This document shows, piece after piece, positions 1-9,342 of a stretch of DNA of 64,000 bases. The stretch covers positions 1,240,001 through 1,304,000 of the forward strand of contig CANMNF010000001.1 in assembly GCA_947499255.1 (NCBI GenBank). Direction: 5' to 3'. Every line of letters begins with the position of its first letter. The first letter of the stretch is position 1. The translations under genes were made by a program, and so were the position numbers. The DNA comes from an uncultured Sphingomonadaceae bacterium (lineage in GTDB: Bacteria; Pseudomonadota; Alphaproteobacteria; Sphingomonadales; Sphingomonadaceae). Below the pieces are notes generated by a model, which was not told the origin of the DNA, did no database searches, and was given only the letters and a program-made list of their open reading frames with translations.

Positions 1-1
1 C

Positions 2-1474
2 GAAGACATGGCATGGCGTATCAGCTTCTTTGGCGATGATATTGAACAGATTGCCGAATTTGATCCTTTGACAGGCAAGACCGGTGCAAAGTTGGAAAAG
101 GTGCGCGTCTATGCCAACTCGCATTATGTGACGCCCGGCCCGACGATGAAACAGGCGGCAAATGCGATCAAATTTGAACTGCAGGAACGATTGAAAGAGC
201 TTCATGACGAAGGCCGCTTGCTCGAAGCGCAGCGATTGGAACAGCGCACCAATTTCGACCTTGAAATGATTGCGGCAACCGGCAGCTGCAATGGCATCGA
301 AAACTACTCGCGTTTCCTCACCGGACGCCTGCCCGGTGAACCACCGCCAACCTTGTTTGAATATCTGCCCGAAAACGCGCTGCTATTTGTGGATGAAAGC
401 CATCAGACGGTCCCGCAAATAGGCGCGATGGCGCGCGGGGATCATCGCCGCAAAATCACGCTGGCGGAACATGGTTTTCGCTTGCCCTCTTGCATCGATA
501 ACCGCCCTTTACGCTTCAACGAATGGGACGCGATGCGCCCGCAAACCGTGGCTGTATCGGCCACGCCAGGTAGTTGGGAAATGGAGCAGACCGGCGGCGT
601 TTTTGCCGAGCAGGTGATCCGTCCCACCGGCCTTATTGATCCGCCGGTCGAGATCAAACCGGTTGAGGATCAGGTGCAGGATTGCATCGCTGAATGCAAA
701 GCAACTGCGGCCCAAGGCTATCGCACGCTGGTCACCACGCTGACCAAGCGCATGGCCGAAGATCTCACTGAATTCATGCACGAACAAGGTGTGCGCGTGC
801 GGTATATGCATTCCGATGTGGAAACGCTGGAGCGCATCGAGCTGATCCGCGATTTGCGGCTGGGCGTTTATGACGTGCTAATTGGTATTAACTTGCTGCG
901 CGAAGGCCTTGATATTCCTGAATGTGGCCTCGTTGCGATCCTTGATGCGGACAAGGAAGGGTTCTTGCGCTCAGAAACCTCGCTAATCCAGACCATCGGG
1001 CGTGCCGCGCGCAATGTGGATGGCCGGGTGATCCTCTATGCCGATCGCATCACCGGCTCAATGGAGCGCGCGATGGCCGAAACAGAGCGCCGCCGCGAAC
1101 GCCAGCGCGCCTTCAACGAAGAACATGGCATCACCCCCACCACCATCAAACGCGACATTGCCGATATCGTTGCACACACCGCTAGCAAGGATGGCGTTGT
1201 CGTGGGGACCGGCGATGATGAGGTCAACAATCTGGTCGGCCACAATCTGCGCGGCTATATCGAAGACTTGGAAAAACGCATGCGCGATGCCGCCGCGAAC
1301 CTTGAATTCGAAGAAGCAGGACGCTTGCGCGACGAAATCCGCAAGCTGGAAGCCGACGAGTTGGGTATCCCTGATGGCGAGAAAAAAGCGCCTTTGGTGG
1401 GCAGGAGCAATGAAGGCAAGCCGGGGACTCGCAAGATGCGGTATGGACGGACGACGCGGAAGTTTGGGAAGTGA
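2..1474 (+). CDS. uvrB: UvrABC excinuclease subunit B, C-terminal two thirds (5' end outside window)
   Basis: UvrB is the damage-verifying helicase-like subunit of nucleotide excision repair. The frame is open from the first bases of the window, so roughly the first 200 residues, including the Walker A motif and the beta-hairpin, lie upstream. Visible are the YVTP segment, the conserved [11 protein letters not shown] block, the DESH Walker B box ([13 protein letters not shown]), the SATPG motif, helicase motif VI (QTIGRAARN) and the C-terminal UVR coiled-coil domain ([12 protein letters not shown]...[10 protein letters not shown]) that contacts UvrC. The Lys/Arg-rich tail is ordinary for the family. 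No sign of damage in the visible part. Confidence 0.97.
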   Translation, partial: EDMAWRISFFGDDIEQIAEFDPLTGKTGAKLEKVRVYANSHYVTPGPTMKQAANAIKFELQERLKELHDEGRLLEAQRLEQRTNFDLEMIAATGSCNGIENYSRFLTGRLPGEPPPTLFEYLPENALLFVDESHQTVPQIGAMARGDHRRKITLAEHGFRLPSCIDNRPLRFNEWDAMRPQTVAVSATPGSWEMEQTGGVFAEQVIRPTGLIDPPVEIKPVEDQVQDCIAECKATAAQGYRTLVTTLTKRMAEDLTEFMHEQGVRVRYMHSDVETLERIELIRDLRLGVYDVLIGINLLREGLDIPECGLVAILDADKEGFLRSETSLIQTIGRAARNVDGRVILYADRITGSMERAMAETERRRERQRAFNEEHGITPTTIKRDIADIVAHTASKDGVVVGTGDDEVNNLVGHNLRGYIEDLEKRMRDAAANLEFEEAGRLRDEIRKLEADELGIPDGEKKAPLVGRSNEGKPGTRKMRYGRTTRKFGK

Positions 1475-1498
1475 TCGCGCCCACCGTCATGCTGCCAC

Positions 1499-1589
1499 CG
1501 TCATGCTGAACTTGTTTCAGCATCCATCTGGCAGCCCGCACCGGAAGCGCCGGTGGAGAAATGGACCCTGTAACAAGTTCAGGGTGACG
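1499..1589. repeat. Palindromic intergenic repeat element with three nested hairpins
   Basis: Two 29-base arms (1499-1527 and 1561-1589) are near-perfect inverted copies. Each arm is also a small palindrome around AACTTG/CAAGTT, and the differences between arms keep each arm's own stem paired (ATGCTGAA/TTCAGCAT on the left, ACCCTG/CAGGGT on the right). A third stem, ACCGG/CCGGT, sits at 1540-1554. A 14-base tandem duplication (CCACCGTCATGCTG at 1481-1494 and 1495-1508) runs into the left arm. Elements with this sequence are common between genes in sphingomonads, from memory. It may also stop or pause transcription leaving uvrB. Confidence 0.8.
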
Positions 1590-1659
1590 CTTCTACTTGG
1601 GAGGTGTACCAACCAGTAGCTCTGGCCGGACCCATAGATCAAGCTTTCCACATCGACGC

Positions 1660-2229
1660 ATGAGAAACCTCGCCCCTATCCTCCTCCTCACCCTCACCGC
1701 GTGCGGGCAGCCTGCCAGCGCGCCTGCTGATGCGGAGCGTATTCCTATCGCGCAAGGCGAAGCGCGCGGGCATGATCCTTTGGCATCGCCGGACACCGCA
1801 AATGCCAGTTGGTCGGTGGATGACAATGGCAAAGCCATTCATTTCGGCAATGAGAGTGCGGGTAAACCCTTCCTTTCGCTGGATTGCCTGATTGGCGAAG
1901 ATGCGCCGCGCCTTGCGATTATTCGCCATGCCTCCGCGCTGCCGGGGCAAGAGGCGTTGTTTCCGATCTATGGCAATGGGGTGCGCAGCCGCTTTTTGGC
2001 CGATGCAACTTTGCGTGATGGCGAGTGGCGCTGGGAAGCGGTGTTGGCGGCCGATGATACGCAGCTCGATGTGTTTTTGGGTGCGCGCAGGCTGACCGCG
2101 ACATTGCCGGGCAAAGGCACTTTGGCGATTGCGGGGAGCCGTTTGCCGGGGCAGTTTATTGACTGGTGCCGATCAGGCGGAAGGCTGGCGCAAGTGGTTG
2201 AGGAAGCGCAGGCCGATCCGGTGAATTAG
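1660..2229 (+). CDS. Small lipoprotein of unknown function
   Basis: A 189-residue protein starting MRNLAPILLLTLTACG, a short lipoprotein signal with lipobox Cys15, so it is probably anchored in a membrane facing the periplasm. The reading frame is open 21 codons further upstream, but only the ATG at 1660 puts the hydrophobic signal at the N-terminus. The mature part has no motif I recognise. It contains two Cys residues (in SLDCLIG and DWCRSGG) that could form a disulfide, and looks like a compact beta-rich domain. The 3' end overlaps by four bases the end of the convergent dsbD-like gene. No function is proposed. Confidence 0.8.
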   Translation: MRNLAPILLLTLTACGQPASAPADAERIPIAQGEARGHDPLASPDTANASWSVDDNGKAIHFGNESAGKPFLSLDCLIGEDAPRLAIIRHASALPGQEALFPIYGNGVRSRFLADATLRDGEWRWEAVLAADDTQLDVFLGARRLTATLPGKGTLAIAGSRLPGQFIDWCRSGGRLAQVVEEAQADPVN

Positions 2230-4352
2230 CCGCCGCTACCTTGCGCACGATCAATTATCGCATCCGGCCCCAAAACCTGCGGCAATTGCTCTGGCTCACC
2301 TCCATTGGCGGGATACCACAGATAAAGCGGAATGCCCGCCACGCCGCGCTCTTCCAAGAAACGCGCGATGGCGGGATCAGGCTGCGTCCAATCGCCGCGT
2401 ATCGCGACAACGCCGGCTGCCTCCAAAGCTTCGCGCGTAGCTTCACGCTCAATCGCAACGCCTTCACTCACTTTGCAGGTGATGCACCAATCGGCGGTGA
2501 ACCACACAAACACCGGTTGACCCGAAGCGCGGGCCTCGTTGAGCGCTGCCTCGCTATATGCGGCAGGTTCCAGCACGCTGGCACCAGCCTTGCCGGGGGC
2601 ATCAATGCGAAACGGCAGCGAGAACACGAAATAGATCGCCAACAAGCCCGCCACTGCCCCAACGCCGCGATAATTGCGCGCAAAGCCGATCATCGCCACG
2701 ACCAGCAAAATGCCAAGCGCACTCGCGGCAAAAGCAAAGCTGACCCCGCCCAGCCGCCAAGCCAGCCACACCAGCGCCAGCGCAGTCAGCCCCATTGGCA
2801 CGCTGAGGATTTTGCGGAACGTCTCCATCCACGCGCCGGGTTTGGGCAAAGCATTGCGCAGCGGCGGGATGAAGCCGAGCAATAAAAACGGCAGCGCCAG
2901 CCCCAGGCCAAGCGTTGCGAACAGCAGCAAAGCTTGCGATGTTGGCAGCAACAAAGCTGCACCCAAAGCTGCGGCCATAAACGGGCCAGTGCATGGCGTT
3001 GCCACAATCGCGGCGAGCAGGCCGGTGGCAAAGGCGGACAACGGCTCTCCCTTGCGGGTGATCGCGATGCCGGGCAACTCAAACAATCCGGCCAAATTGG
3101 CGGTGATCAAAATCGCCACCACCAGCAATGCGCCCACCACAAGCGGTTGTTGCAATTGGAACGCCCAGCCCACTTGTTGCCCCGCGGCGCGCAAAGCCAG
3201 CATCAGCGCGCCCAGCGCCAGACAGGCCAGCACCACGCCGGCTGTATATGCCAGCCCCTCTGAACGCGCCTGCGCTTCGGACCCGCCAGCGCGCGCCAGA
3301 GACAGCGCTTTCAAGCTCAACACAGGGAACACGCAAGGCATCAGATTGAGCAACAACCCGCCAAGCAATGCCCCGCCCAGCAGCACCAAAAGCGGCGTTT
3401 GCGCAGGGTCAGAAAGCATCGCAAATCCGCCCGTATCCGGCACATCGCCCAAAGCGGCAGAAAAGCGCACACCGCGCCCGCTATCATCAAAGGCCAGCAG
3501 CCCGTCAATCGCGGTGACATCTGCTTGCAGGCCGCCGCGCGGGATCTCGATCAGCAATTGATCGCCATCGCGGTAATAGGTCTGGACATTGGCGTAATCG
3601 ATCACGTCTTGTTGTTCGATAAACAGATGCGGGGCAGACAAATTAACGGCGGCTGGCAGTGGGATTGCAAGTCGCAGCCGGTCAGGCGTCAGCGCAAATG
3701 TCCCTGTGCTATCCAGCAAAGCCGGGATCGCGGCGCGCCAAGTGTCAAACCGGTCCTGCCATGCGGTATCGCTGGCCGAGGCATAGCGCAGATCAAGCCG
3801 CGCGCGTTCATTGATGCACAGGCTATCTGAACATGACAGCCACTCCGCCGTCACGCGCACCGGAGCGGCTTCTGAGGACGCGTCAGCAGGTACCGACAAC
3901 GGCACCAGCACGGCATAATCGCTGGTATAGACATGGTTGATCAGGCCGATCAGTTCCTTGCGCTCTGGCACAGGATAAAGCGGTTCGCCCGCCTCCCACC
4001 CATCGGGCAATTGCCAATCCAGCGTCATGCCTTTGCCCGCATCGCCGGGATTGGCCCAATATCCGTGCCAGCCTTCTTCGGGCACGAAGCGCAAAGCGAC
4101 CATCAAGGTCTCTCCAGCGCGCGGAAAATGTTCCGCCAGCAGATCGGCGGCGATGGTGTTTTGCGCCTGACCGGGAAGCGGGCCGGAAAGCGGGCCGGTG
4201 GTCTGGTCTTGCGCTTCGCTTGCCAATGGCTCTTGCGCGGCGCCGGGAACGGCCACCAGCCCAGCGACAAGCACAGCAACAAGCACAGCCAGAAGCGCGC
4301 TCATCAAAGTGGCGGGGCGATACCGATAATAGGCCATGGTGCTTGCTTGCAT
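2226..4352 (-). CDS. Protein-disulfide reductase, DsbD/ScsB type
   Basis: Membrane protein that carries reducing power from cytoplasmic thioredoxin to periplasmic thiol enzymes. It has a signal sequence rich in Leu/Val/Ala, an N-terminal periplasmic domain with a CSDSLC Cys pair, a central block of about eight membrane segments with one redox Cys in LMPCVFP and one in VATPCTGP, and a C-terminal thioredoxin fold with WCITC. All three redox centres are therefore present. In-frame ATGs lie at 4364, 4352 and 4337; 4352 is preferred because AGGG lies four bases before it, but this is uncertain. About 708 residues, larger than E. coli DsbD (about 565), because of the bigger N-terminal domain. Diverges from the ubiH-like gene with only 27 bases between. 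Confidence 0.9.
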   Translation of the reverse strand: MQASTMAYYRYRPATLMSALLAVLVAVLVAGLVAVPGAAQEPLASEAQDQTTGPLSGPLPGQAQNTIAADLLAEHFPRAGETLMVALRFVPEEGWHGYWANPGDAGKGMTLDWQLPDGWEAGEPLYPVPERKELIGLINHVYTSDYAVLVPLSVPADASSEAAPVRVTAEWLSCSDSLCINERARLDLRYASASDTAWQDRFDTWRAAIPALLDSTGTFALTPDRLRLAIPLPAAVNLSAPHLFIEQQDVIDYANVQTYYRDGDQLLIEIPRGGLQADVTAIDGLLAFDDSGRGVRFSAALGDVPDTGGFAMLSDPAQTPLLVLLGGALLGGLLLNLMPCVFPVLSLKALSLARAGGSEAQARSEGLAYTAGVVLACLALGALMLALRAAGQQVGWAFQLQQPLVVGALLVVAILITANLAGLFELPGIAITRKGEPLSAFATGLLAAIVATPCTGPFMAAALGAALLLPTSQALLLFATLGLGLALPFLLLGFIPPLRNALPKPGAWMETFRKILSVPMGLTALALVWLAWRLGGVSFAFAASALGILLVVAMIGFARNYRGVGAVAGLLAIYFVFSLPFRIDAPGKAGASVLEPAAYSEAALNEARASGQPVFVWFTADWCITCKVSEGVAIEREATREALEAAGVVAIRGDWTQPDPAIARFLEERGVAGIPLYLWYPANGGEPEQLPQVLGPDAIIDRAQGSGG

Positions 4353-4379
4353 ACTGCCCTGCATCTAGGAGCGGGAGCC

Positions 4380-5594
4380 ATGACGGACAAGCGCGATCTC
4401 CTAATCCTTGGTGGCGGCCTCGTGGGCATGACGCTGGCTCTTGCTGCGGCGAAGAAGGGGCTGGCCAGCCATGTGGTCGACCGCGCCGATCCTGCCGAAT
4501 TGACCGCAGAAGGTTTTGACGGACGCGCCTCAGCCATTTCCACAGCCAGTTGGAACCTGTTTAAGAATATCGGCATTGCCGATGGGTTGGAGCAGCATGG
4601 TTGCCGCATTTCCTCCATCGCGGTGACCGATGCGATGCGCCCCGGAAAGCTGGATTTCACACCCGAAGAGCATGAAGGTACGCTGGGCCGCATGTTCGCC
4701 AACCGGCAATTGCGGCTGGCTTTGTTCGATGCAGCGCGCGGTGAAGACAAGATCGCGTGGCATTCCAAAGCCGAAATCGTAGAGCGGATGCGCGGCGAAC
4801 ACGGCGTATCGGTAACGCTTGGCGATGGGGCCATGCTTGAGGCGAGCTTGATGGTCGCTGCCGAAGGGCGCGGCTCTCCCACGCGCGATGAGGCAGGCAT
4901 TGCGATTGCCAAATGGGATTATCGCCACCGCGCGATTATCGCCGGGCTGGTGCATGAAAAACCGCATGATGGCGTGGCGTGGGAAATCTTCTATCCCGCT
5001 GGCCCGTTTGCCTTGTTGCCTTTGCGCGATGACGAAAAGGGGCGGCACCGCTCCGCTATGGTGTGGACAATTAGCGAAGATGATGCCGCTGGCGTTCTGG
5101 CTTTGTCAGACAGGGCGTTTACTGCCGAAGTGCACAAAGCGATGCACGGATTGTTCGGCGATATCGAAATTGTCGGTCAGCGCGCCGGGTGGCCGCTTGG
5201 CTTCCATCACACCGCCCGCATCACATCACAGCGCCTCGCTCTGGTAGGTGATAGCGGGCATGGCATTCACCCGATTGCGGGCCAAGGCCTCAACCTTGGC
5301 CTGCGCGATGTGGGCGCTTTGGTTGAAGTGTTGGTGGATGGGATGCGGCTTGGTCTGGACCCCGGCGATGCGCAATTGCTCACCCGGTATGAGACATGGC
5401 GCGGCCTTGATAGCTTTAGCGTGGCATTGGCAACAGATAGCCTCACACGGCTGTTCGGCATTCCGGGCAAATTGCCCAGCGCCGCGCGCCGCCTTGGCAT
5501 GGCCGCAGTGCAGCGCACGCCCACACTCAAACGCTGGTTTATGGATGAAGCGCGCGGGATGAGCGGCGCCTTGCCAGAATTGCTTAAAGGTTAG
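4380..5594 (+). CDS. FAD-dependent ubiquinone-biosynthesis hydroxylase, UbiH/UbiF/Coq6 family
   Basis: A 404-residue aromatic-ring monooxygenase expected to hydroxylate an intermediate of ubiquinone synthesis at the inner membrane. It begins with the Rossmann motif LLILGGGLVGMTLALAAAKKG, has the central RLALFDAA segment, and near the C-terminus carries the family FAD-binding motif LVGDSGHGIHPIAGQGLNLGLRD. The frame is open far upstream, but the ATG at 4380 matches the family N-terminus and follows AGGAGCGGGAG. Which ring position it hydroxylates cannot be told from sequence by eye (UbiH, UbiF, UbiI, UbiL and UbiM are paralogues). The last bases are followed by a short direct repeat, GAATTGCTTAAAGGTTAG, overlapping the stop. 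Confidence 0.9.
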   Translation: MTDKRDLLILGGGLVGMTLALAAAKKGLASHVVDRADPAELTAEGFDGRASAISTASWNLFKNIGIADGLEQHGCRISSIAVTDAMRPGKLDFTPEEHEGTLGRMFANRQLRLALFDAARGEDKIAWHSKAEIVERMRGEHGVSVTLGDGAMLEASLMVAAEGRGSPTRDEAGIAIAKWDYRHRAIIAGLVHEKPHDGVAWEIFYPAGPFALLPLRDDEKGRHRSAMVWTISEDDAAGVLALSDRAFTAEVHKAMHGLFGDIEIVGQRAGWPLGFHHTARITSQRLALVGDSGHGIHPIAGQGLNLGLRDVGALVEVLVDGMRLGLDPGDAQLLTRYETWRGLDSFSVALATDSLTRLFGIPGKLPSAARRLGMAAVQRTPTLKRWFMDEARGMSGALPELLKG

Positions 5595-5617
5595 AATTGC
5601 TTAAAGGTTAGCGCGCA

Positions 5618-6580
5618 TTAAGGCGTGGTGGTGGACCGTTGACCCGTTGCCGGGCTGCGCTGGTTCACTTGCGCCCCATCGCTATCGCGCAATTCACGCG
5701 GATCGCGAATGGCGGCGCTTTCCAACACTTCCAAAGCGCGCTGCGCAGCGGCATAGCGTTCCGCATCGGCAATCCAGTCTTCGGCTTGCGCGGCATTGGG
5801 CAATTGCCGGATTTCTGCCACAGCCGGTTCAATCCGCCCGCTCTCGAGGAAACGCCGTGCGCGATCAATGCGCTGCGTGGCAACGGGGGACGGCGTATCT
5901 TCGCGGCGCACCACGAAAAGCTGCGCTATTTCGCGGCCAATATAGGTCAGCGTGCCTTCTTCGGCGGGGCGATCATCAAGCGTATTGGCCAGACCTTCAA
6001 AGCGGGCCAGCAATTGATCCAGTGTGACGGGATCTTGTGCAGCATCAACAATCGTTTGCACCGCATTGGGCCGCGCATCACCAAACCGCAGGCGCAATTG
6101 ATCGGTGAGATAGTTGAGCGGTTCCCCCCGCTCAATCGCGCGGCGCGATGCAAAGGCAATCAACAAAGCTTCTGCGCGCGCGGCATCACCGGCAGCTGAT
6201 TGCGATTGCAGATCGAGCCGGGTGAGACGTTGTTCCATCGCTGCAATCCGGCTGTCCAAACCGCCTTGCTGCACCACCACTTGTTCAACCCGCTCAACCG
6301 CCTGGCGCGCTTCTTCTGCGCCTGCTGCACCGCTCGGCTGCGCGGCGGGCTGCGTCACAGGGTCCACTTCGTCCAGCGCCACGCCAGTCATTGCTGGATC
6401 TTGCGTTTCAGACCGCACGGCAAAGATCGGAGAGCTGTTTTCACCTGTCTCACCGCTTAAAAACCACCATGCGCCGACCGCGCCCAGCACCATAGCAGCC
6501 AGCACAAGGCCGATCACCATGCGCAGCGATACGGCACCCTTTTTGGTGCTATCTGGCTGAAAGGTCATACCTTCTTGCAT
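5618..6580 (-). CDS. Mitofilin/Mic60-like membrane protein (COG4223 type)
   Basis: About 320 residues: a short cytoplasmic N-terminus, one membrane helix (MVIGLVLAAMVLGAVGAWWF), a low-complexity linker, a probable coiled coil (EEARQAVERVEQVVVQQGG...RIAAMEQRLTRLDL) and a C-terminal helical domain like the mitofilin domain. Alphaproteobacterial Mic60 proteins shape the inner membrane and are typically encoded beside haem genes, which fits: hemD and hemC lie immediately upstream on the same strand. Start choice is open among TTG 6595, ATG 6580 and ATG 6568; 6580 is a compromise. At about 320 residues it is shorter than many homologues. The Ser/Thr-rich C-terminus is unremarkable. It may be co-transcribed with hemCD. 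Confidence 0.72.
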   Translation of the reverse strand: MQEGMTFQPDSTKKGAVSLRMVIGLVLAAMVLGAVGAWWFLSGETGENSSPIFAVRSETQDPAMTGVALDEVDPVTQPAAQPSGAAGAEEARQAVERVEQVVVQQGGLDSRIAAMEQRLTRLDLQSQSAAGDAARAEALLIAFASRRAIERGEPLNYLTDQLRLRFGDARPNAVQTIVDAAQDPVTLDQLLARFEGLANTLDDRPAEEGTLTYIGREIAQLFVVRREDTPSPVATQRIDRARRFLESGRIEPAVAEIRQLPNAAQAEDWIADAERYAAAQRALEVLESAAIRDPRELRDSDGAQVNQRSPATGQRSTTTP

Positions 6581-6621
6581 ATTATCCCGAAACAATGCCC
6601 ATCATGTAAGAAAATCAGGCG

Positions 6622-7302
6622 CTATTCCTGCCACATCTCGCGCACCAAGGCCAACAATGCGCGGTCGCGCGGCTGTGGAGCAGCTTTGGCCTTGGCCCAG
6701 CCGTCTCCCGTTGCTTCAAGGATACGTGGCCCCAAAGCGGCGATGGAAATGCGCGATATGTCGATCGAAAGCCGCGCGCACTCGCTTGCCAAATGCCTGG
6801 CCGCTTCGGCGGAATGGAGCAGTACCAAGGCGCCACCGCGCAGCGTGGTGACCAGCGCACCGGGCATTGGCGCAGGTTCAGCGGCATAGACCACGCACAG
6901 CTCTATCGAAACACCCTGTGGCCGCTGCAATGGCACATGCACTTCGCCAGCCAGCCGCAACAAGCGATGGTCGCCCTCAGGCAACGCATCGAGCACGCCT
7001 TGCAACCCGCCATGCCCGATGCTGGCAATGGTAAGCCCAGCGGCACGCGCGGCGGCAGCAGACGCCTCGCCCACAGCATGAACGGGTTTGTCGCGATAAT
7101 CGGCCAGCTTGGCACCGGCCTGCTCAATCGCATTGCTGCTGCCGATAAGCAGCGCATCCAGGCATTCAGGCGGCGGCCCAATCCAATCGCGCGGCGCAAT
7201 GGTGAACAGAGGGTGCCCTTCGATGGGAAGGTTCATGCTTTTTGCCAAAGCAATGGTGGCATCGCAGCCTTTGGGCGGCCTGATAGCGATAATCGGTGTC
7301 AT
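6622..7302 (-). CDS. hemD: Uroporphyrinogen-III synthase
   Basis: Closes and inverts ring D of hydroxymethylbilane to give uroporphyrinogen III, the branch point to haem, sirohaem, cobalamin and chlorophyll. The 226-residue protein has the two-lobed family pattern with IAIRPP at the N-terminus, LLIGSSNAIEQAG, and HAVGEASAAAARAAGL. HemD is poorly conserved in general, so position helps: its start overlaps the hemC stop by four bases, giving translational coupling. The mitofilin-like gene follows. Confidence 0.92.
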   Translation of the reverse strand: MTPIIAIRPPKGCDATIALAKSMNLPIEGHPLFTIAPRDWIGPPPECLDALLIGSSNAIEQAGAKLADYRDKPVHAVGEASAAAARAAGLTIASIGHGGLQGVLDALPEGDHRLLRLAGEVHVPLQRPQGVSIELCVVYAAEPAPMPGALVTTLRGGALVLLHSAEAARHLASECARLSIDISRISIAALGPRILEATGDGWAKAKAAPQPRDRALLALVREMWQE

Positions 7303-8210
7303 GAGGCACCATCGAACACCGCCGAAATCCCCGGTGTCGCGCGTTTCAGCAAATCCGCTGCCAAAGCTTTGGGCGCATCATCATCACCGGCGGCAAAGCG
7401 CGCTTCGCCTTCGATCCGTTCCTGGCCATCCGCGCTGAAAATCGCTGCGCGCATGGTCAGCATGCCTTCGTAATGATCACACAAAACCGCGATGGGCGAA
7501 TGGCAATTCCCGCCAAGCTGCAACAGCAAAGCCCGCTCTGCCAAAACTTCCCCGCGACTGGGCGCGTGGTCGAGCGCGGCAAAAGCTTGGCGCGTTGCCG
7601 CATCATCGGCGCGGCATTCGATTGCAATTGCGCCTTGCGATGGCGCGGGAAGCCAAGCGGACGCATCCAGCGAGACACCAACGCTATCTTGTCCCAAACG
7701 CGACAAACCCGCCGAAGCCAGGAAAGTCGCATCCGCTTCCCCTGCTTCCAACTTGCCCAAACGCGTCGCCACATTGCCGCGAATGGGCACCACTTTGCAG
7801 TCGGGACGCTGATGCAGCAATTGCGCGGCGCGGCGCGGGGCGCTGGTGCCAACTCTCGCGCCTTGCGGCAGCGCTGCGATGGAGCGAGCACCGATCAACC
7901 TGTCACGCTTATCCGCACGCGGCAAAATCGCGCCCAGCGTGAAGATATCGGGCCGGATCGTCTCCACATCCTTTAATGAATGGACGCTGGCATCAATGTC
8001 GCCTTCGGCCAGCCATTGATCCAATTCCTTGGTCCACAACGCCTTGCCGCCAATATCGGCCAAAGGGCGGTCGAGTATCTTATCCCCGCTGGCCACCACA
8101 GGCACCAGTTCCACCGCATTGCTATCCCAGCCATGCGCGGCACACAGGCGTGCACGGGTTTCTTCCGCCTGCGCCATCGCGAGCGGTGAACTGCGCGTTC
8201 CCAGTTTCAT
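7299..8210 (-). CDS. hemC: Hydroxymethylbilane synthase (porphobilinogen deaminase)
   Basis: Polymerises four porphobilinogens into hydroxymethylbilane. The 303-residue protein starts [15 protein letters not shown], the standard N-terminus; the frame is open another 61 codons upstream but that extension would run into the divergent tsaD start. The catalytic Asp lies in VHSLKDV (about D81), substrate-binding arginines in SAPRRAAQL and [13 protein letters not shown], and the dipyrromethane cofactor is expected on Cys236 in LGGNCHSPI. The length is normal (E. coli 313). First gene of the hemC-hemD-mitofilin run, divergent from tsaD with 82 bases between. Confidence 0.96.
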   Translation of the reverse strand: MKLGTRSSPLAMAQAEETRARLCAAHGWDSNAVELVPVVASGDKILDRPLADIGGKALWTKELDQWLAEGDIDASVHSLKDVETIRPDIFTLGAILPRADKRDRLIGARSIAALPQGARVGTSAPRRAAQLLHQRPDCKVVPIRGNVATRLGKLEAGEADATFLASAGLSRLGQDSVGVSLDASAWLPAPSQGAIAIECRADDAATRQAFAALDHAPSRGEVLAERALLLQLGGNCHSPIAVLCDHYEGMLTMRAAIFSADGQERIEGEARFAAGDDDAPKALAADLLKRATPGISAVFDGAS

Positions 8211-8292
8211 GTCAGGAGGAGCTTCATATAAGGGGTGTCTGCCATTACTCCACCTTGCCCTAAAGCGCGATTGCGTCCAGTGGAACCCCACA

Positions 8293-9342
8293 ATGACGCC
8301 TGCACCGATCATAGTTCTGGGCATAGAAAGCTCATGTGATGAAACCGCAGCCGCGCTGGTGGACAGCGACCGGCGCATTTTGGCGCAGGCCATCGCCAGT
8401 CAGGAAGCCGAACACGCGCCCTATGGCGGCGTGGTGCCAGAAATCGCGGCGCGCGCGCATGTGGAGCGATTGCCCGGCCTGATCGCGCAGGTTTTGGATG
8501 AGGCGCAGGTTACTCTGGACGATTGCGATGCGATTGCGGCAACGGCGGGACCGGGCCTGATCGGCGGCGTGATGGTGGGGCTGGTCACGGCCAAAGCGAT
8601 GGCAATGGCGAGCGACAAACCTTTGTTGGCGATCAACCATTTGGAAGGTCATGCGCTAAGCCCGCGTCTGGCTGATGCAACGCTTACCTTTCCCTATGCC
8701 TTGCTGCTCGTATCAGGTGGTCATTGCCAGATTTTGCGCGTGGAAGGCATGGGCAAATATCAACGTATCGCCACCACGATTGACGATGCCCTGGGCGAAG
8801 CTTTTGATAAAACGGCAAAGATCCTCGGGCTTGGCTATCCCGGCGGGCCTGCGGTGGAAAAGCTGGCGTTGCAAGGCGATGCCAAAGCTGTGCCGCTGCC
8901 GCGCCCATTACTGCGCAGTTCAGAACCGCATTTCAGCTTTGCTGGCCTGAAAAGCGCAGTGCTGCGCGCGCATGATACTGGCACGTATTGCGATGCCGAT
9001 ATCGCGGCAAGTTTTCAACAAGCCGCGATTGATTGCATTGAGGACCGGCTGAACAAAGCGCTGGCGCAGATGGGCGATGTCACTGCGCTGGTGGTGGCAG
9101 GCGGTGTTGCTGCAAACAAAGCGGTGCGCGGCGCGCTGGAAGGTCTTGCACAAAGCGCGCAGCTGCCCTTTATCGCTCCCCCGATGGAGCTGTGCACAGA
9201 CAATGCGGCAATGATCGCGTGGGCAGGATTGGAGAAGCTTGCAGCCGGGGCAAGCGGCGATCCGCTGGATTTCTGCGCCCGCCCGCGATGGCCGCTTGAT
9301 CGGGATGCAGCACCGGCGCGTGGTGCGGGAGTAAAGGCATGA
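8293..9342 (+). CDS. tsaD: tRNA N6-threonylcarbamoyladenosine transferase, TsaD
   Basis: Transfers threonylcarbamoyl from the TsaC product to A37 of ANN-decoding tRNAs, with TsaB and TsaE; essential in most bacteria. The 349-residue protein begins [21 protein letters not shown], holds the metal-binding HLEGH motif of the ASKHA fold, [12 protein letters not shown], and TDNAAMIAW near the end. The frame runs further upstream but the ATG at 8293 gives the family N-terminus. Its stop overlaps the gpsA start by four bases. It is divergent from hemC, a pairing often seen in alphaproteobacteria. Confidence 0.97.
   Translation: MTPAPIIVLGIESSCDETAAALVDSDRRILAQAIASQEAEHAPYGGVVPEIAARAHVERLPGLIAQVLDEAQVTLDDCDAIAATAGPGLIGGVMVGLVTAKAMAMASDKPLLAINHLEGHALSPRLADATLTFPYALLLVSGGHCQILRVEGMGKYQRIATTIDDALGEAFDKTAKILGLGYPGGPAVEKLALQGDAKAVPLPRPLLRSSEPHFSFAGLKSAVLRAHDTGTYCDADIAASFQQAAIDCIEDRLNKALAQMGDVTALVVAGGVAANKAVRGALEGLAQSAQLPFIAPPMELCTDNAAMIAWAGLEKLAAGASGDPLDFCARPRWPLDRDAAPARGAGVKA

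Noticed and set aside
2674-3561. Long plus-strand open frames opposite the dsbD-like gene
   Set aside because: They are antisense to a well-supported gene, have Pro/Ala/Ser-rich translations without motifs, and no start signals.
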